Assembly (NCBI RefSeq): GCF_900113905.1
Contig: NZ_FORC01000001.1
Location: 1,734,060-1,798,059 of the forward strand
DNA from: Phytopseudomonas argentinensis
GTDB taxonomy: Bacteria > Pseudomonadota > Gammaproteobacteria > Pseudomonadales > Pseudomonadaceae
Direction: 5' to 3'
Length of the DNA: 64,000 nucleotides
Position 1 is the first letter of the stretch. Each line of letters opens with the position of its first letter. The notes beneath the pieces were generated by a model, which saw only the letters and a program-made list of their open reading frames with translations, was not told the origin of the DNA and did not search any database. Of the stretch, positions 1-9,331 are shown in pieces. The translations under genes and the position numbers were made by a program.

Positions 1-1200
1 CTCAATCGCGCCGGATTCACGCAGGTCGGAGTTGATGGGGCGCTTGTTGGGCCGCTGCTCCAGGCCGCGGTTGAGCTGGGAGAGGGCGATCACCGGGCAG
101 TTGAATTCCTTGGCCAGCGCCTTGAGCGAGCGCGAGATTTCGGAAATCTCGTTGACCCGGCTGTCGCCACTGGAACCGGGGATCTGCATCAGCTGCAGGT
201 AGTCGACCATGATCAGGCCGATCTCGCCGTGCTCACGAGCCAGGCGCCGGGTGCGCGCACGCATCTCCGACGGTGAAATGCCGGCGGTATCATCGATGAA
301 CAGCTTGCGGTCATTGAGCAGGTTGACCGCCGAGGTCAGTCGCGGCCAGTCGTCATCATCCAGGCGGCCAGCCCGCACCTTGGTCTGATCAATGCGGCCG
401 AGGGAGGCCAGCATACGAATCACGATGGATTCCGAAGGCATCTCCAGGGAATACACCAGGATCGACTTGTCGCTGCGCATCAGCGCGTTTTCCACCAGGT
501 TCATGGCAAAGGTGGTCTTACCCATCGACGGACGACCGGCCACGATGATCATGTCGGCCGGCTGCAGGCCACTGGTCAGGTTGTCCAGATCGGTAAAGCC
601 GGTGGACAGACCGGTGATCGCATCGCCGTTGTTGAACAGCTCGTCGATGCGGTCAATGGCCCTGACCAGGATATCGTTGATGCCTACCGGGCCGCCGGTC
701 TTCGGCCGCGCCTCGGCGATCTGGAAGATCAGCCGCTCGGCTTCGTCGAGAATTTCCTCACCGGTCCGGCCTTCCGGCGCATAGGCGCTATCGGCGATCT
801 CGTTGCTGATGCCGATCAGTTTGCGCAGGGTGGCGCGCTCGCGAATGATCCCGGCATAGGCCTTGATGTTGGCCACCGACGGCGTGTTCTTGGCGAGTTC
901 GCCCAGGTACGCCAGGCCGCCGACCTGGGACAGTTGGCCTTCCTTGTCCAGCTGTTCGGACAGGGTGACCACGTCGAACGGCTGGTTGCGCTCGGCGAGC
1001 TTGAAGATTGCGCGGAACACCAGGCGATGGTCATGGCGATAGAAGTCGCCGTCGGACACCTGGTCGAGCACGCGCTCCCAGGCGTTGTTGTCGAGCATCA
1101 GGCCACCGAGTACCGCTTGCTCGGCCTCGATCGAGTGCGGCGGCACCTTCAGGGCAGAGGTTTGCAGGTCGTACTGTTCGGGAATGCTGATGTCGTTCAT
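1..1200 (-). CDS. dnaB: Replicative DNA helicase DnaB (C-terminus beyond window)
   Basis: Hexameric 5'-3' replicative helicase that unwinds DNA at the fork and recruits primase. Read from the reverse strand, the first 400 residues are present, starting MNDISIPEQYDL at 1200; the family is usually about 460 residues, so roughly the last 60 lie off the left edge. Seen: an N-terminal DnaB domain (about 25-130), a linker, and a RecA-type ATPase domain with Walker A GRPSMGKTT near residues 222-230 and the Walker B stretch LIMVDYLQLM. The reading ends in the conserved SQLNRGLEQR region. It lies downstream of rplI in the same direction but behind a strong intrinsic terminator, so it probably has its own promoter. 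Confidence 0.97.
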   Translation of the reverse strand, partial: MNDISIPEQYDLQTSALKVPPHSIEAEQAVLGGLMLDNNAWERVLDQVSDGDFYRHDHRLVFRAIFKLAERNQPFDVVTLSEQLDKEGQLSQVGGLAYLGELAKNTPSVANIKAYAGIIRERATLRKLIGISNEIADSAYAPEGRTGEEILDEAERLIFQIAEARPKTGGPVGINDILVRAIDRIDELFNNGDAITGLSTGFTDLDNLTSGLQPADMIIVAGRPSMGKTTFAMNLVENALMRSDKSILVYSLEMPSESIVIRMLASLGRIDQTKVRAGRLDDDDWPRLTSAVNLLNDRKLFIDDTAGISPSEMRARTRRLAREHGEIGLIMVDYLQLMQIPGSSGDSRVNEISEISRSLKALAKEFNCPVIALSQLNRGLEQRPNKRPINSDLRESGAIE

Positions 1201-1228
1201 GGGCGCCTGGAAAGAATGCTTGCGGTGA

Positions 1229-1267
1229 AAAACAAAAGGCACGGCATCGCTTTCGCAATGCCGTGCC
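1229..1267 (-). terminator. Rho-independent terminator downstream of rplI
   Basis: On the leftward strand a long GC-rich hairpin (arms GGCACGGCAT and its complement, 1238-1267) is followed by a T-rich tail (1229-1237). It lies between the rplI stop and the dnaB start and should end most transcription of the rpsF-rpsR-rplI operon. Confidence 0.88.
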
Positions 1268-1321
1268 CGATGTTAGCGGGAAGGCACCTGAGTGCAAGCC
1301 CGCTAAGCAGTTCGCTGAGAG

Positions 1322-1768
1322 TTAGGCAGCGACTACGACAACCTTGACGGTTGCTTCGACATCGCTGTGCAGGTGCACGGCTACGTCGTATTCGCCAACC
1401 TGGCGAATGGTACCGTTCGGCAGACGAACTTCAGCCTTGGCCACTTCAACGCCGGAGGCGGTCAGGGCGTCAGCGATGTCGTGAGTACCGATGGAACCGA
1501 ACAGCTTGCCTTCATCGCCCGCGGTAGCGGTGATGGTGACTTCCAGCTCGGCCAGCTGAGCAGCGCGGGATTCAGCCGAAGCTTTCTTCTCGGCAGCAGC
1601 TTTTTCCAGGTCGGCGCGACGTGCTTCGAAAGCAGCGACGTTAGCTTCGGTGGCAGCGGTGGCCTTGCCTTGCGGCAGCAGGAAGTTACGGCCGTAACCG
1701 GCTTTAACGTTCACTTTATCGCCCAGGTTGCCCAGGTTGGCGATTTTTTCCAGCAGGATGACTTCCAT
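1322..1768 (-). CDS. rplI: 50S ribosomal protein L9
   Basis: Large-subunit protein L9, which binds 23S rRNA near the L1 stalk and helps maintain reading frame. The product is 148 residues, the normal length. The N-terminal RNA-binding domain begins [13 protein letters not shown] and contains the conserved [13 protein letters not shown] (about 24-36). A long connecting helix rich in Ala, Glu and Lys (about 40-75) joins the C-terminal domain ending in a [12 protein letters not shown] strand. It is the last gene of the rpsF-rpsR-DUF2232-rplI operon, followed by the terminator at 1229-1267. Confidence 0.98.
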   Translation of the reverse strand: MEVILLEKIANLGNLGDKVNVKAGYGRNFLLPQGKATAATEANVAAFEARRADLEKAAAEKKASAESRAAQLAELEVTITATAGDEGKLFGSIGTHDIADALTASGVEVAKAEVRLPNGTIRQVGEYDVAVHLHSDVEATVKVVVVAA

Positions 1769-1789
1769 TTGGGTGTTACCTCTTAACTT

Positions 1790-2683
1790 TTAACCTTCAC
1801 CGTTGGCGGGGCCCGAATCGGGCTTGTCCGTCAAACGACCACGAAAATCAAACAGACTGTCGACGATGGCTAACACCACCAGCAAGGGAAAGGTCAGCTG
1901 CATGAACAGCAGCAGCGTGATGTACATACCGACCAGCCAGAACTTCGACAGTCGGCCCTTGGCCACCAGCCCATGCAACAGGGCGATGCCCGCGAACGCC
2001 AGCGGAACACTGCACAACGGTGTAAGCATGGCCATCTCGACACCCAGATTGGGCCCGAGCAGCATGCCGACCAGCAGTAACATCGCCAGCATCGGCGGAA
2101 ATCTCAGCTCACGAAACTCGGAGCCGAAACCTCCCGGGTTGTACAACGCCGCTTGCCAGAACCGCCCAAGCATCAGGCTAAGCAAGCTGACCACCTGCAG
2201 CAACGCTGCCAGCAATCCGGTCAGCACCGGTGCAATGAGACTCCGAAGACGCGCCTGATCATCCACCGACATCTGTTGGTGAACGCCATCGAACATCTGC
2301 GGCAGGAGCTTGCTCAGCTCCTGCGCCATGGCTTCGATGGGCTCATGGAACGTCGCCCTCAATACCAGCCCATACACCAGGCCCAATGCGATGCTGAACA
2401 ACAGCACCCGCCGCCAGGACGGGTTGGCGCGCAATACACACGCCAACCCCAGCGCCCCCAGCAACACCAGCAAGGTGCGCGGTTCGCCGAAATACCACCA
2501 GCCAATGGCCGGCAGTAAAGCCCAGGCGAGGATGCCGGTCGCATCACTCAGGCCACGCCGCAGAAGCACCAGGCTTCCCGCGGCAGCACTCAACCAGAAC
2601 AGCAGCGGCAATGCTGCAGAACCGACCACCACGAGGGTGGCCTGCATACGGCCGCGCATGATGAATTCTGCCAAGGCGCGCAT
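1790..2683 (-). CDS. DUF2232 (YybS-like) integral membrane protein
   Basis: Polytopic inner-membrane protein of unknown function, 297 residues. About seven or eight hydrophobic segments are visible, for example at residues 13-32, 45-60, 68-85, 150-172, 195-215 and 255-275. The position between rpsR and rplI is typical for this family in Pseudomonas and related gammaproteobacteria. No catalytic motif is seen. The short gaps to rpsR (36 nt) and rplI (21 nt) indicate cotranscription with the ribosomal protein genes. The start MRALAEFIM is the first in-frame ATG after the rpsR stop. Confidence 0.85.
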   Translation of the reverse strand: MRALAEFIMRGRMQATLVVVGSAALPLLFWLSAAAGSLVLLRRGLSDATGILAWALLPAIGWWYFGEPRTLLVLLGALGLACVLRANPSWRRVLLFSIALGLVYGLVLRATFHEPIEAMAQELSKLLPQMFDGVHQQMSVDDQARLRSLIAPVLTGLLAALLQVVSLLSLMLGRFWQAALYNPGGFGSEFRELRFPPMLAMLLLVGMLLGPNLGVEMAMLTPLCSVPLAFAGIALLHGLVAKGRLSKFWLVGMYITLLLFMQLTFPLLVVLAIVDSLFDFRGRLTDKPDSGPANGEG

Positions 2684-2719
2684 GCGATATATCCCTTACT
2701 ACTTGTCGAACGTCAGATC

Positions 2720-2950
2720 TTAACGGCCGTGGCTGTCGGTGTAGGGCAGCAGGGCCAGAAAGCGGGCGCGCTTGATAGCGGTAGCCAGCTGACGCTGATA
2801 ACGAGCCTTAGTACCGGTGATACGGCTAGGAACGATTTTGCCGGTTTCCGAGATGTAGGCTTTCAGGGTGTTGAGATCTTTGAAATCGATCTCTTTCACG
2901 TCTTCAGCGGTGAAACGGCAGAATTTACGACGACGGAAGAAACGTGCCAT
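2720..2950 (-). CDS. rpsR: 30S ribosomal protein S18
   Basis: Small-subunit protein S18, which forms a heterodimer with S6 on the platform of the 30S subunit. The product is 76 residues, full length. It begins [13 protein letters not shown] with the usual basic start, followed by the conserved [20 protein letters not shown] stretch that contacts 16S rRNA. It lies 28 nt downstream of rpsF in the same operon. Confidence 0.98.
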   Translation of the reverse strand: MARFFRRRKFCRFTAEDVKEIDFKDLNTLKAYISETGKIVPSRITGTKARYQRQLATAIKRARFLALLPYTDSHGR

Positions 2951-2978
2951 GGAGTTGGCTCCTCAATAGATCCGGTGA

Positions 2979-3401
2979 TTACTCGTCAGCGTTGTCGCTG
3001 TCGTTGTTGTCGCTGTCATCGCCGTCGTTGGACTCGGCGTTTTCAGGACGTTCACGACGCTCACGGCGCTCACTGCGGTTTTCTTCGGCCTTGAGCATCT
3101 CGGATTGGCCGGTAACGGCTTCTTCGCGACGGATGACCAGGTTACGGATCACGGCATCGTTGTAGCGGAAGTTGTCTTCCAGCTCGGCCAGGGCCTTGCC
3201 GCTGCACTCAACGTTCAGCATCACGTAGTGAGCCTTGTGAACGTTGTTGATGGCATAGGCCAGTTGACGACGGCCCCAATCTTCCAGACGGTGGACTTTG
3301 CCGCCGTCTTCTTCGATCAGCTTGGTGTAACGCTCGACCATGCCGCCGACTTGCTCGCTCTGGTCCGGGTGAACCAGAAAGATGATTTCGTAATGACGCA
3401 T
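2979..3401 (-). CDS. rpsF: 30S ribosomal protein S6
   Basis: Small-subunit protein S6, partner of S18. The product is 140 residues: a ferredoxin-like fold ([17 protein letters not shown]...) over about residues 1-100, then a charged tail. The tail has an Arg/Glu block ([12 protein letters not shown]) and ends in an Asp/Asn/Ser run. In E. coli RimK adds glutamates to the S6 C-terminus, so an acidic tail is expected, but the block-like charge pattern here is notable. It is the first gene of the operon, with a good sigma70 promoter at 3521-3549. Confidence 0.98.
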   Translation of the reverse strand: MRHYEIIFLVHPDQSEQVGGMVERYTKLIEEDGGKVHRLEDWGRRQLAYAINNVHKAHYVMLNVECSGKALAELEDNFRYNDAVIRNLVIRREEAVTGQSEMLKAEENRSERRERRERPENAESNDGDDSDNNDSDNADE

Positions 3402-3520
3402 GAATGCTCCTTACGGGTTGTAGCCTGCCGCGAAATGCGGTCAGGCAAGGAGTGAATGACACTGTTGACTTGCTGCAACGGAGAGGCGCGCAAACGCCTG
3501 CCATGACGGCAAGGGGCGAC

Positions 3521-3549
3521 ATTCTAGAGAAGCCCCCTGGCGCACGCAA
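3521..3549 (-). promoter_or_regulatory. Sigma70 promoter of the rpsF-rpsR-rplI operon
   Basis: On the leftward strand TTGCGT (3549-3544) and TAGAAT (3526-3521) are separated by exactly 17 nt, about 120 nt upstream of rpsF. This is a close match to the sigma70 consensus, and the distance leaves room for an untranslated leader. Confidence 0.7.
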
Positions 3550-3577
3550 GGCGATTTGGCGATTTTTTGAACAGCTG

Positions 3578-3600
3578 ATCGCCGGCATGGTGCCGGCGAT
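3578..3600 (-). terminator. Hairpin just after rlmB, probable weak terminator
   Basis: A perfect 10-bp stem (ATCGCCGGCA / TGCCGGCGAT) with a 3-nt loop starts a few bases past the rlmB stop. The T-tract after it in the leftward direction is poor, so it may end transcription weakly or only protect the mRNA 3' end. Confidence 0.45.
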
Positions 3601-3604
3601 TGTT

Positions 3605-4354
3605 TCAGCCTTTGAGCGCGCGGCGCTGGCGCAGCGCCTCGAACAGACAGATGCCGGTGGCGACCGACACGTTGAGGCTGCTGACGCTGCCCGCCATGGG
3701 CAGCTTGACCAGGTAATCGCAGTGCTCGCGGGTCAGGCGGCGCATACCCTTGCCCTCGGCGCCCATGATCAGCACCGTCGGGCCGGTCATGTCCTGCTGG
3801 AACAACTCCTGCTCGGCCTCGCCCGCCGTACCGACGATCCACAGGCCACGCTGCTGGAGCTTCTCCAGGCTGCGCGCCAGGTTGGTCACCGCCACCAGCG
3901 GGATCACCTCGGCAGCCCCGCAGGCCACCTTGCGCACCACCGGGGTCAGGGTCGCCGACTTGTCCTTGGGCACGATCACCGCCAGGGCACCCGCCGCATC
4001 GGCGGTACGCAGGCAGGCGCCAAGGTTGTGTGGGTCGGTCACGCCATCGAGCACCAGCAGCAAGGGCGGGCCTTCGCAACGGTCGAGCAATTCTTCGAGC
4101 ATCGCCTCGCCCCACACCTGGCTCGGGCTGACCTCGGCCACCACGCCTTGATGCACGCCCTCGACCCAGGCATCCATCTCGCGGCGCTCGCACTGACCAA
4201 CGGCGACGCGCGCCTGGCCGGCCAACTCGAGCAGCGGCTGGACGCGCGGATCACTGCGGCCGTCGGCCAGCCAGATCTGCTTCACCCGCTTGGGGTGATG
4301 ACGCAGCAGCGCTTCCACGGCATGCACGCCGTAGATCTTTTCCAGCTGACTCAT
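3605..4354 (-). CDS. rlmB: 23S rRNA (guanosine-2251-2'-O)-methyltransferase RlmB
   Basis: SpoU-class (SPOUT) methyltransferase that 2'-O-methylates G2251 in the 23S rRNA peptidyl-transferase centre using S-adenosylmethionine. The product is 249 residues. Seen: an N-terminal substrate-binding domain (about 1-75) and the three SPOUT motifs of the trefoil-knot domain: DPHNLGACLRTADA (107-120), IMGAEGKGM (196-204) and SVSSLNVSVATGICLFEALR (223-242). The start codon overlaps the end of rnr by 4 nt (ATGA), so translation of the two is probably coupled. Confidence 0.97.
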   Translation of the reverse strand: MSQLEKIYGVHAVEALLRHHPKRVKQIWLADGRSDPRVQPLLELAGQARVAVGQCERREMDAWVEGVHQGVVAEVSPSQVWGEAMLEELLDRCEGPPLLLVLDGVTDPHNLGACLRTADAAGALAVIVPKDKSATLTPVVRKVACGAAEVIPLVAVTNLARSLEKLQQRGLWIVGTAGEAEQELFQQDMTGPTVLIMGAEGKGMRRLTREHCDYLVKLPMAGSVSSLNVSVATGICLFEALRQRRALKG

Positions 4355-6846
4355 GACTTGGCCTTGCTCCTCGACGGGCCCTTGCGATGGCGGCTCGGCT
4401 TGCCGCCCTTGTCCGCGGCCTTGCCGGCGCCCTTGCCAGAAGACTTGGACTCGGCGAGCAGGGCCTTTTTCACGTCACGGCTCTTCTGCACGTCGGTATT
4501 GCCCGACGAGGCACCGCGCGAGCCGCGACCACCGCGACTGTCGCTACCGGAATCGCGACGCTTGCCACGGGCAGCCGGCGCCTGCTCGGCCCCCTCGGCC
4601 ATTTCGAAATCGATCTTGCGCTCGTCCAGGTCGACACGCATGACCTTCACCGACACGCTGTCGCCCAGGCGGAAGCTGCGACCACTGCGCTCACCAGCCA
4701 GGCGGTGGTGCACGGGATCGAAGTGGTAGTAGTCACCCGGCAGCGCAGTGACATGCACCAGGCCTTCGACGTAGATGTCCTTGAGCTCGACGAACAGACC
4801 GAAGCCGGTTACCGCGGTGATCACCCCCGGGAAGGTTTCGCCGACGCGATCCTTCATGAACTCGCACTTGAGCCAGTTGACCACGTCACGGGTGGCTTCA
4901 TCGGCACGTCGCTCGGACATCGAGCACTGCTCGCCGAGCTGCTCGAGGATCGCCTCGTCGTACGGGTAGATACGCGCCTTGGGCATGCTGACGGCGCCGG
5001 CACGCTGGACGTGCGGGGTGTCCTGCTTGGAGCGGATCACGCTGCGGATGGCGCGATGGATCAACAGATCCGGGTAGCGGCGGATCGGCGAGGTGAAGTG
5101 CGCATAGGCATCGTAGTTGAGACCGAAGTGGCCCTGGTTGTCGGCGCTGTACACCGCCTGACTGAGCGAACGCAACATCACGGTCTGGATCAGGTGGTAG
5201 TCATCACGACCGCGGATGCTTTCCAGCAGCGCCTGGTAGTCCTTGGGTGACGGGCCGTCCTTGGACTTGCCACGGTGCAGGGACAAGCCCAACTCGCCGA
5301 GGAAGGCCTTGAGCTTTTCCAGACGCTCCGGTGGCGGGCCGTCGTGCACGCGATACAGCGCCGGAATACCGTGCTTCTGCATGAACGCGGCAGTGGCCAC
5401 GTTGGCCGCCAGCATGCATTCCTCGATCAGCTTGTGGGCATCGTTGCGCTGGGTCGGGCGGATTTCCGCGATCTTGCGGCCCGAGCCGAAGATGATGCGG
5501 GTTTCCTGGGTTTCGAAGTCGATGGCGCCGCGCTCGTGGCGCGCGGTGAGCAGCACCTGGTACAGCGAATACAGCTGATTGAGGTGCGGCAGCACCTCCT
5601 TGTACTCGCTGCGCAGCGCCTTGCCTTCGCTGCTCTTGGGCTGTTCGAGCATGGCACTGACCTTGTTGTAGGTCAGCCGCGCATGGGAGTGGATCACCGC
5701 CTCGTAGAACTTGTAGTCGGTCATCTTGCCGGTCTTGGAGATAGTGATCTCGCAGACCATGGCCAAGCGGTCGACCTTCGGGTTCAACGAGCACAGGCCG
5801 TTGGACAGTTCTTCGGGCAGCATCGGGATGACGCGCTCGGGGAAATACACCGAGTTGCCACGCACCTGCGCTTCGGCATCCAGCGCCGAGCCGACCTTCA
5901 CGTAATGGGAAACGTCGGCGATGGCCACATAGAGCTTCCAGCCACCGGAGAACAGGCGCCAGTTGCCGCCGTTCTTCTCGCAATACACCGCGTCGTCGAA
6001 GTCCCGGGCATCCTCGCCGTCGATGGTGACGAAGGGGATGTGCCGCATGTCGACGCGGTTTTCCTTGTCCTTCTCTTCCACTTCCGGCTTGAGCTTGCGG
6101 GCTTCCTTGATCACCGCCTCGGGCCAGACGTGGGGGATGTCGTAGCTGCGCAGCGCGACGTCGATTTCCATGCCCGGCGCCATGTAGTTGCCGACCACTT
6201 CGGTCACGTCGCCCTGGGGCTGGAAGCGCGGCGTCGGCCAGTGGGTGATCGTCACTTCGACGAACTGGCCCTGCTTGGCGCCGCCATTGCGGCCGGCGGT
6301 CACCAGCACTTCCTGCTGGATCTTGGGGTTGTCGGGAATCACGAAGCCGATGCCGCTCTCTTCGTAATACCGGCCGACGATGGTCTCGTGACCACGGGAA
6401 ATCACTTCGACGATGGCGCCTTCGCGGCGGCCGCGGCGATCAAGGCCGGAAACCCGCGCCAGTGCGCGGTCGCCATCGAATACCAGGCGCATCTGCGCCG
6501 GGCTCAGGAACAGGTCGTCGCTGCCGTCGTCCGGCACCAGAAAGCCAAAGCCGTCGCGATGACCGCTGACACGGCCGAGGATCAGGTCCAGCTTGTCCAC
6601 CGGCGCGTAGGTGCCGCGGCGGGTGTAGATCAGCTGGCCGTCGCGCTCCATGGCGCGCAGCCGGCGGCGCAGGGCCTCGATCTGCTCGTCGGTGCTCAGC
6701 CCGAACTCGTCGAGCAGCTCCTCGCGACTGGCGGGCGAGCCGCGCTCAGCCAGTTGCTGAAGAATCAGCTCACGGCTGGGGATGGGGTTGTCATACTTTT
6801 CCGCTTCTCGGGCGGCCTCGGGATCGAGGGATTGCCAATCGGCCAT
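4351..6846 (-). CDS. rnr: Ribonuclease R
   Basis: Processive 3'-5' exoribonuclease that degrades structured RNA, takes part in rRNA quality control and works with trans-translation. The product is 831 residues. Domains in order: N-terminal winged-helix region (about 20-70, REELLDEFGLS), two cold-shock domains (about 85-240), the RNB catalytic domain with the metal-binding signature DGEDARDFDDAVY near 275-290, an S1 domain (about 655-740, VGETFPGVITAVTGFGLFVE) and a basic Lys/Ser/Gly tail. A Shine-Dalgarno-like AAGGTGA lies upstream of the start. It forms a two-gene operon with rlmB. Confidence 0.97.
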   Translation of the reverse strand: MADWQSLDPEAAREAEKYDNPIPSRELILQQLAERGSPASREELLDEFGLSTDEQIEALRRRLRAMERDGQLIYTRRGTYAPVDKLDLILGRVSGHRDGFGFLVPDDGSDDLFLSPAQMRLVFDGDRALARVSGLDRRGRREGAIVEVISRGHETIVGRYYEESGIGFVIPDNPKIQQEVLVTAGRNGGAKQGQFVEVTITHWPTPRFQPQGDVTEVVGNYMAPGMEIDVALRSYDIPHVWPEAVIKEARKLKPEVEEKDKENRVDMRHIPFVTIDGEDARDFDDAVYCEKNGGNWRLFSGGWKLYVAIADVSHYVKVGSALDAEAQVRGNSVYFPERVIPMLPEELSNGLCSLNPKVDRLAMVCEITISKTGKMTDYKFYEAVIHSHARLTYNKVSAMLEQPKSSEGKALRSEYKEVLPHLNQLYSLYQVLLTARHERGAIDFETQETRIIFGSGRKIAEIRPTQRNDAHKLIEECMLAANVATAAFMQKHGIPALYRVHDGPPPERLEKLKAFLGELGLSLHRGKSKDGPSPKDYQALLESIRGRDDYHLIQTVMLRSLSQAVYSADNQGHFGLNYDAYAHFTSPIRRYPDLLIHRAIRSVIRSKQDTPHVQRAGAVSMPKARIYPYDEAILEQLGEQCSMSERRADEATRDVVNWLKCEFMKDRVGETFPGVITAVTGFGLFVELKDIYVEGLVHVTALPGDYYHFDPVHHRLAGERSGRSFRLGDSVSVKVMRVDLDERKIDFEMAEGAEQAPAARGKRRDSGSDSRGGRGSRGASSGNTDVQKSRDVKKALLAESKSSGKGAGKAADKGGKPSRHRKGPSRSKAKS

Positions 6847-6956
6847 TAGAAACTGTTCACCTTATCTATAGAGTCGGTTTTTGCCATGTGTCTATTGAAG
6901 CGCGAAAGCGCCCTCCGGGTCAGCTTTCGCCGCGAATAATTTTTCGGCGTCAGGGG

Positions 6957-6985
6957 TTTACAAGGTAAAAGCACGACCGTATAGT
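6957..6985 (+). promoter_or_regulatory. Sigma70 promoter of the tRNA-Leu operon
   Basis: TTTACA (6957-6962) and TATAGT (6980-6985) are separated by exactly 17 nt, followed at once by the GC-rich discriminator TCGCGCCC. A strong promoter with a GC-rich discriminator is the classic arrangement of stringently controlled stable-RNA genes. The mature tRNA starts about 60 nt further on. Confidence 0.8.
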
Positions 6986-7048
6986 TCGCGCCCACAGCGT
7001 CGAGCAGACGTTGTAACACGGAACAGATGAGCAATCATCAGTTTCAGT

Positions 7049-7135
7049 GCCCAGGTGGCGGAATTGGTAGACGCGCTGGTTTCAGGTATCAGTGACCGCA
7101 AGGTCGTGGAAGTTCGAGTCTTCTCCTGGGCACCA
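7049..7135 (+). tRNA. tRNA-Leu (anticodon CAG), first copy
   Basis: 87-nt class II tRNA with an encoded CCA end. The acceptor stem GCCCAGG pairs with CCTGGGC, the D-arm contains GGTAGAC, and the anticodon stem CTGGT/ATCAG encloses the loop TTCAGGT with anticodon CAG at 7083-7085. The long variable arm GACC-GCAA-GGTC is the type II arm of tRNA-Leu. The T-arm carries GTTCGAGTC. It decodes CUG, the main leucine codon in GC-rich Pseudomonas. Confidence 0.97.
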
Positions 7136-7218
7136 AATTTCGTGAAGCAGTTTGATAACCTGCTTTGCAAATAACGGACGTAATGATCCGTGCCGGCAAC
7201 GGCGAACGTTACTGCAGT

Positions 7219-7305
7219 GCCCAGGTGGCGGAATTGGTAGACGCGCTGGTTTCAGGTATCAGTGATCGCAAGATCGTGGAAGTTCGAGTCTTCTCCTGGG
7301 CACCA
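7219..7305 (+). tRNA. tRNA-Leu (anticodon CAG), second copy
   Basis: Near-identical second gene, 83 nt after the first, with anticodon CAG at 7253-7255 and an encoded CCA. The only differences I see are two in the variable arm, which reads GATC-GCAA-GATC instead of GACC-GCAA-GGTC; the two changes compensate and keep the stem paired. No separate promoter is evident in the spacer, so both copies probably come from one precursor made from the promoter at 6957-6985. Confidence 0.97.
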
Positions 7306-7310
7306 AATTC

Positions 7311-7341
7311 AAAAAACCGAGCCAATGGCTCGGTTTTTTAT
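7311..7341 (+). terminator. Rho-independent terminator of the tRNA-Leu operon
   Basis: The stem ACCGAGCC / GGCTCGGT with the 3-nt loop AAT is followed by TTTTTT and preceded by AAAAAA. The symmetrical A and T tracts mean it can work in both directions and also serve the MCP gene that converges from the right. Confidence 0.92.
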
Positions 7342-7396
7342 TGCCTGCAGAAAAGTGGCCGGCAGGGCCTGGCGAATGCCGGGCCCTGCCGCACCC

Positions 7397-9331
7397 TCAG
7401 ACCTTGAACTGCCCCAGGCTGCCTTTGAGCTGGGCCGCCAGGCCATCGAGCACCCGGCCGCTGTTGGCCGTCGCGGTCACGGCCTCGGCTGCACGCTGGG
7501 CTTCGGCATGGATCACCTCGACCCGCCCACGCACCGCATCGGCGCCCTCGGCCTGATGTGCTGCCGCCTGCGTCGCCGCATTGATGGCGCCGTGCACGTC
7601 CTCCACGGAACGCTGCACCGCCTGCTGGATTCGCGCACTTTCACGCAATGCCGCCAGCCCCTGATCGGCCTGCTGCCCGGCCTGGCCTATCGCCCCGACC
7701 GCTTCGCGCGCACCCTCCTGCAGGGCGACGATGTGCGCCTGGATATCACCGGTGGATTGCTGGGTCTTGCTGGCCAGGGCGCGCACCTCATCGGCCACCA
7801 CGGCGAAACCACGACCGCTCTCGCCCGCCCGCGCCGCCTCGATGGCCGCATTGAGAGCCAGCAGGTTGGTCTGCTCGGCGATGGAGCGAATCACCGTCAA
7901 CACCACCTCGATCTGCTCGCTCTGCGTAGCCAGCCGCTCGATCACCGCCGACCCCGCATCGACCCGCTGCACCAGCTCCTCGATGGAGCTGCCAACCCGA
8001 TTGGCGATCGCGGCATTTTCCTGGGTCGACTGGCGAATGGCTTCGACCCGCTGCAAGGCTTCCTGCATGGCGCGACTCTCGGCCTGCGCCTCCTCAGCCA
8101 TCGCCGCCAGCGCCTGCAGGCTGGCCGCCACTTCGTCACGTTGGCGCTCGGCAGCCGACTGCGCCGCAGCACTACGGGTACTCAAGGCCGTGATTTCCTG
8201 CCCGGTACGCACCGCCACTTCACCGGCTTCGCGGACGATGGGCTGCAGCTTGGCAACGAAGCGGTTGACCGCCGAGGCCATTTCACCGACCTCGTCACGG
8301 CTGTCGATGTCGATCCGGCGGGTCAGGTCGCCCTCGCCAGCGGCCAGATCATCGAGCGCCGCGATCAGGGTGCGCAGGCGCACCACCACGCGGCGACCCA
8401 AAACGATTGCCAGCACCAGCAGCACCCCGAAACCAACCACCGCAAGGCCCAACCCGATGCGCCAGCGCAGGTTCGCGGCCGCCGCGTCGACCGCCACACC
8501 GGTATTGGTCGCCATACCCTGGGCGGCCTGTTGCGCCGATGCCAGGCGTGCCGACAGCGCCTTGGCGCTATCGGTGGAGGCGCCAGCCAGGCTATCAGCC
8601 ACCAGCTGTCCACCGCTGGCCAGCAAGGCTTCGAAACGCTGATCGACAGCGGCCAGCTCGGCATCGATGGCGGCAGTGGAAACCCCCATCAGCACCTTGC
8701 CGATTTCCACCTCGTTAGGGCTGATGCTGGCTTCGACGAAATACACGCTCGGGTCGCTTTTCGCAGCATTGATGACCTTGTCCAGGGCACGCTCGCCCTC
8801 CCCCTTGTCGAGCATGCTCTTGATCTGCTCGTTCTGGCGATTCAGATAACGGGTGAGATGGTTACCCTCGGCATCGTTATAGATTACGAACAACACATTG
8901 GGGTTACGCTGGGCGCGGCGGGCGAACTCCGACAGCGCCGGGATATCGGAATCCCACATGGCCCGCGGCGCCACGGCAGCCAGCAGCTGCGCCAGATCAT
9001 TGGCGGAATCGCGCAGACTGCGCTCAAGGCTGGCGCGAATCTGCACACGCTCTTCGCCGAGGCGGCTCGACAACCCGGCTGACAGGCTCTCGCGGGTGCG
9101 CACCGAAAGGCCGCCCAGGCTCGCCGACACCTCCTTGTTGGCCTGTTCCAGCTCGCTCGCCAGGCGCTGGGAGTCGCTGCCCAGCTGACGCTCCAGATCC
9201 ACCACCAGGGCATCCACGGTACTGCGCGTCAGGGCCAGCACCAGCACAACCTGAACCAACAGCGCCACACCCAGAGCAATGAACACGGGCAATAGCAGGC
9301 GACTACGCAACAGCGACAAGATAGCGATCAC
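7397..9331 (-). CDS. Methyl-accepting chemotaxis protein
   Basis: Transmembrane chemoreceptor that signals through CheA/CheW to bias flagellar rotation. I place the start at a GTG at 9331 because GGAGGA lies 8 nt upstream and the protein then begins [13 protein letters not shown] with a first membrane helix at once; this gives 644 residues. Seen: TM1 (about 8-32), a roughly 300-residue periplasmic region that is helical and Ala/Leu/Glu-rich, TM2 (about 325-347), HAMP (about 350-400), and the cytoplasmic coiled coil with the conserved hairpin tip [18 protein letters not shown]. No C-terminal CheR-binding pentapeptide is seen; it ends GQFKV. The ligand cannot be told from sequence. Confidence 0.93.
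   Translation of the reverse strand: MIAILSLLRSRLLLPVFIALGVALLVQVVLVLALTRSTVDALVVDLERQLGSDSQRLASELEQANKEVSASLGGLSVRTRESLSAGLSSRLGEERVQIRASLERSLRDSANDLAQLLAAVAPRAMWDSDIPALSEFARRAQRNPNVLFVIYNDAEGNHLTRYLNRQNEQIKSMLDKGEGERALDKVINAAKSDPSVYFVEASISPNEVEIGKVLMGVSTAAIDAELAAVDQRFEALLASGGQLVADSLAGASTDSAKALSARLASAQQAAQGMATNTGVAVDAAAANLRWRIGLGLAVVGFGVLLVLAIVLGRRVVVRLRTLIAALDDLAAGEGDLTRRIDIDSRDEVGEMASAVNRFVAKLQPIVREAGEVAVRTGQEITALSTRSAAAQSAAERQRDEVAASLQALAAMAEEAQAESRAMQEALQRVEAIRQSTQENAAIANRVGSSIEELVQRVDAGSAVIERLATQSEQIEVVLTVIRSIAEQTNLLALNAAIEAARAGESGRGFAVVADEVRALASKTQQSTGDIQAHIVALQEGAREAVGAIGQAGQQADQGLAALRESARIQQAVQRSVEDVHGAINAATQAAAHQAEGADAVRGRVEVIHAEAQRAAEAVTATANSGRVLDGLAAQLKGSLGQFKV

Noticed and set aside
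5275..6849. 524-codon open frame antisense to rnr, and similar long frames antisense to the MCP gene (7262-9082), kup (49012-51225) and betA (56654-58474)
   Set aside because: These are the usual long shadow frames of high-GC coding DNA: the real gene on the other strand has complete domains and motifs, whereas these translate to low-complexity Gln/His/Arg/Gly-rich products with no recognisable family.
6846..6887. Thirteen-codon frame (MAKTDSIDKVNSF) ending in TAATG at the rnr start, as a possible leader peptide
   Set aside because: The overlapping stop/start is suggestive, but no ribosome site precedes the ATG and the longer frame it belongs to runs antisense to the tRNA promoter, so chance is likely.
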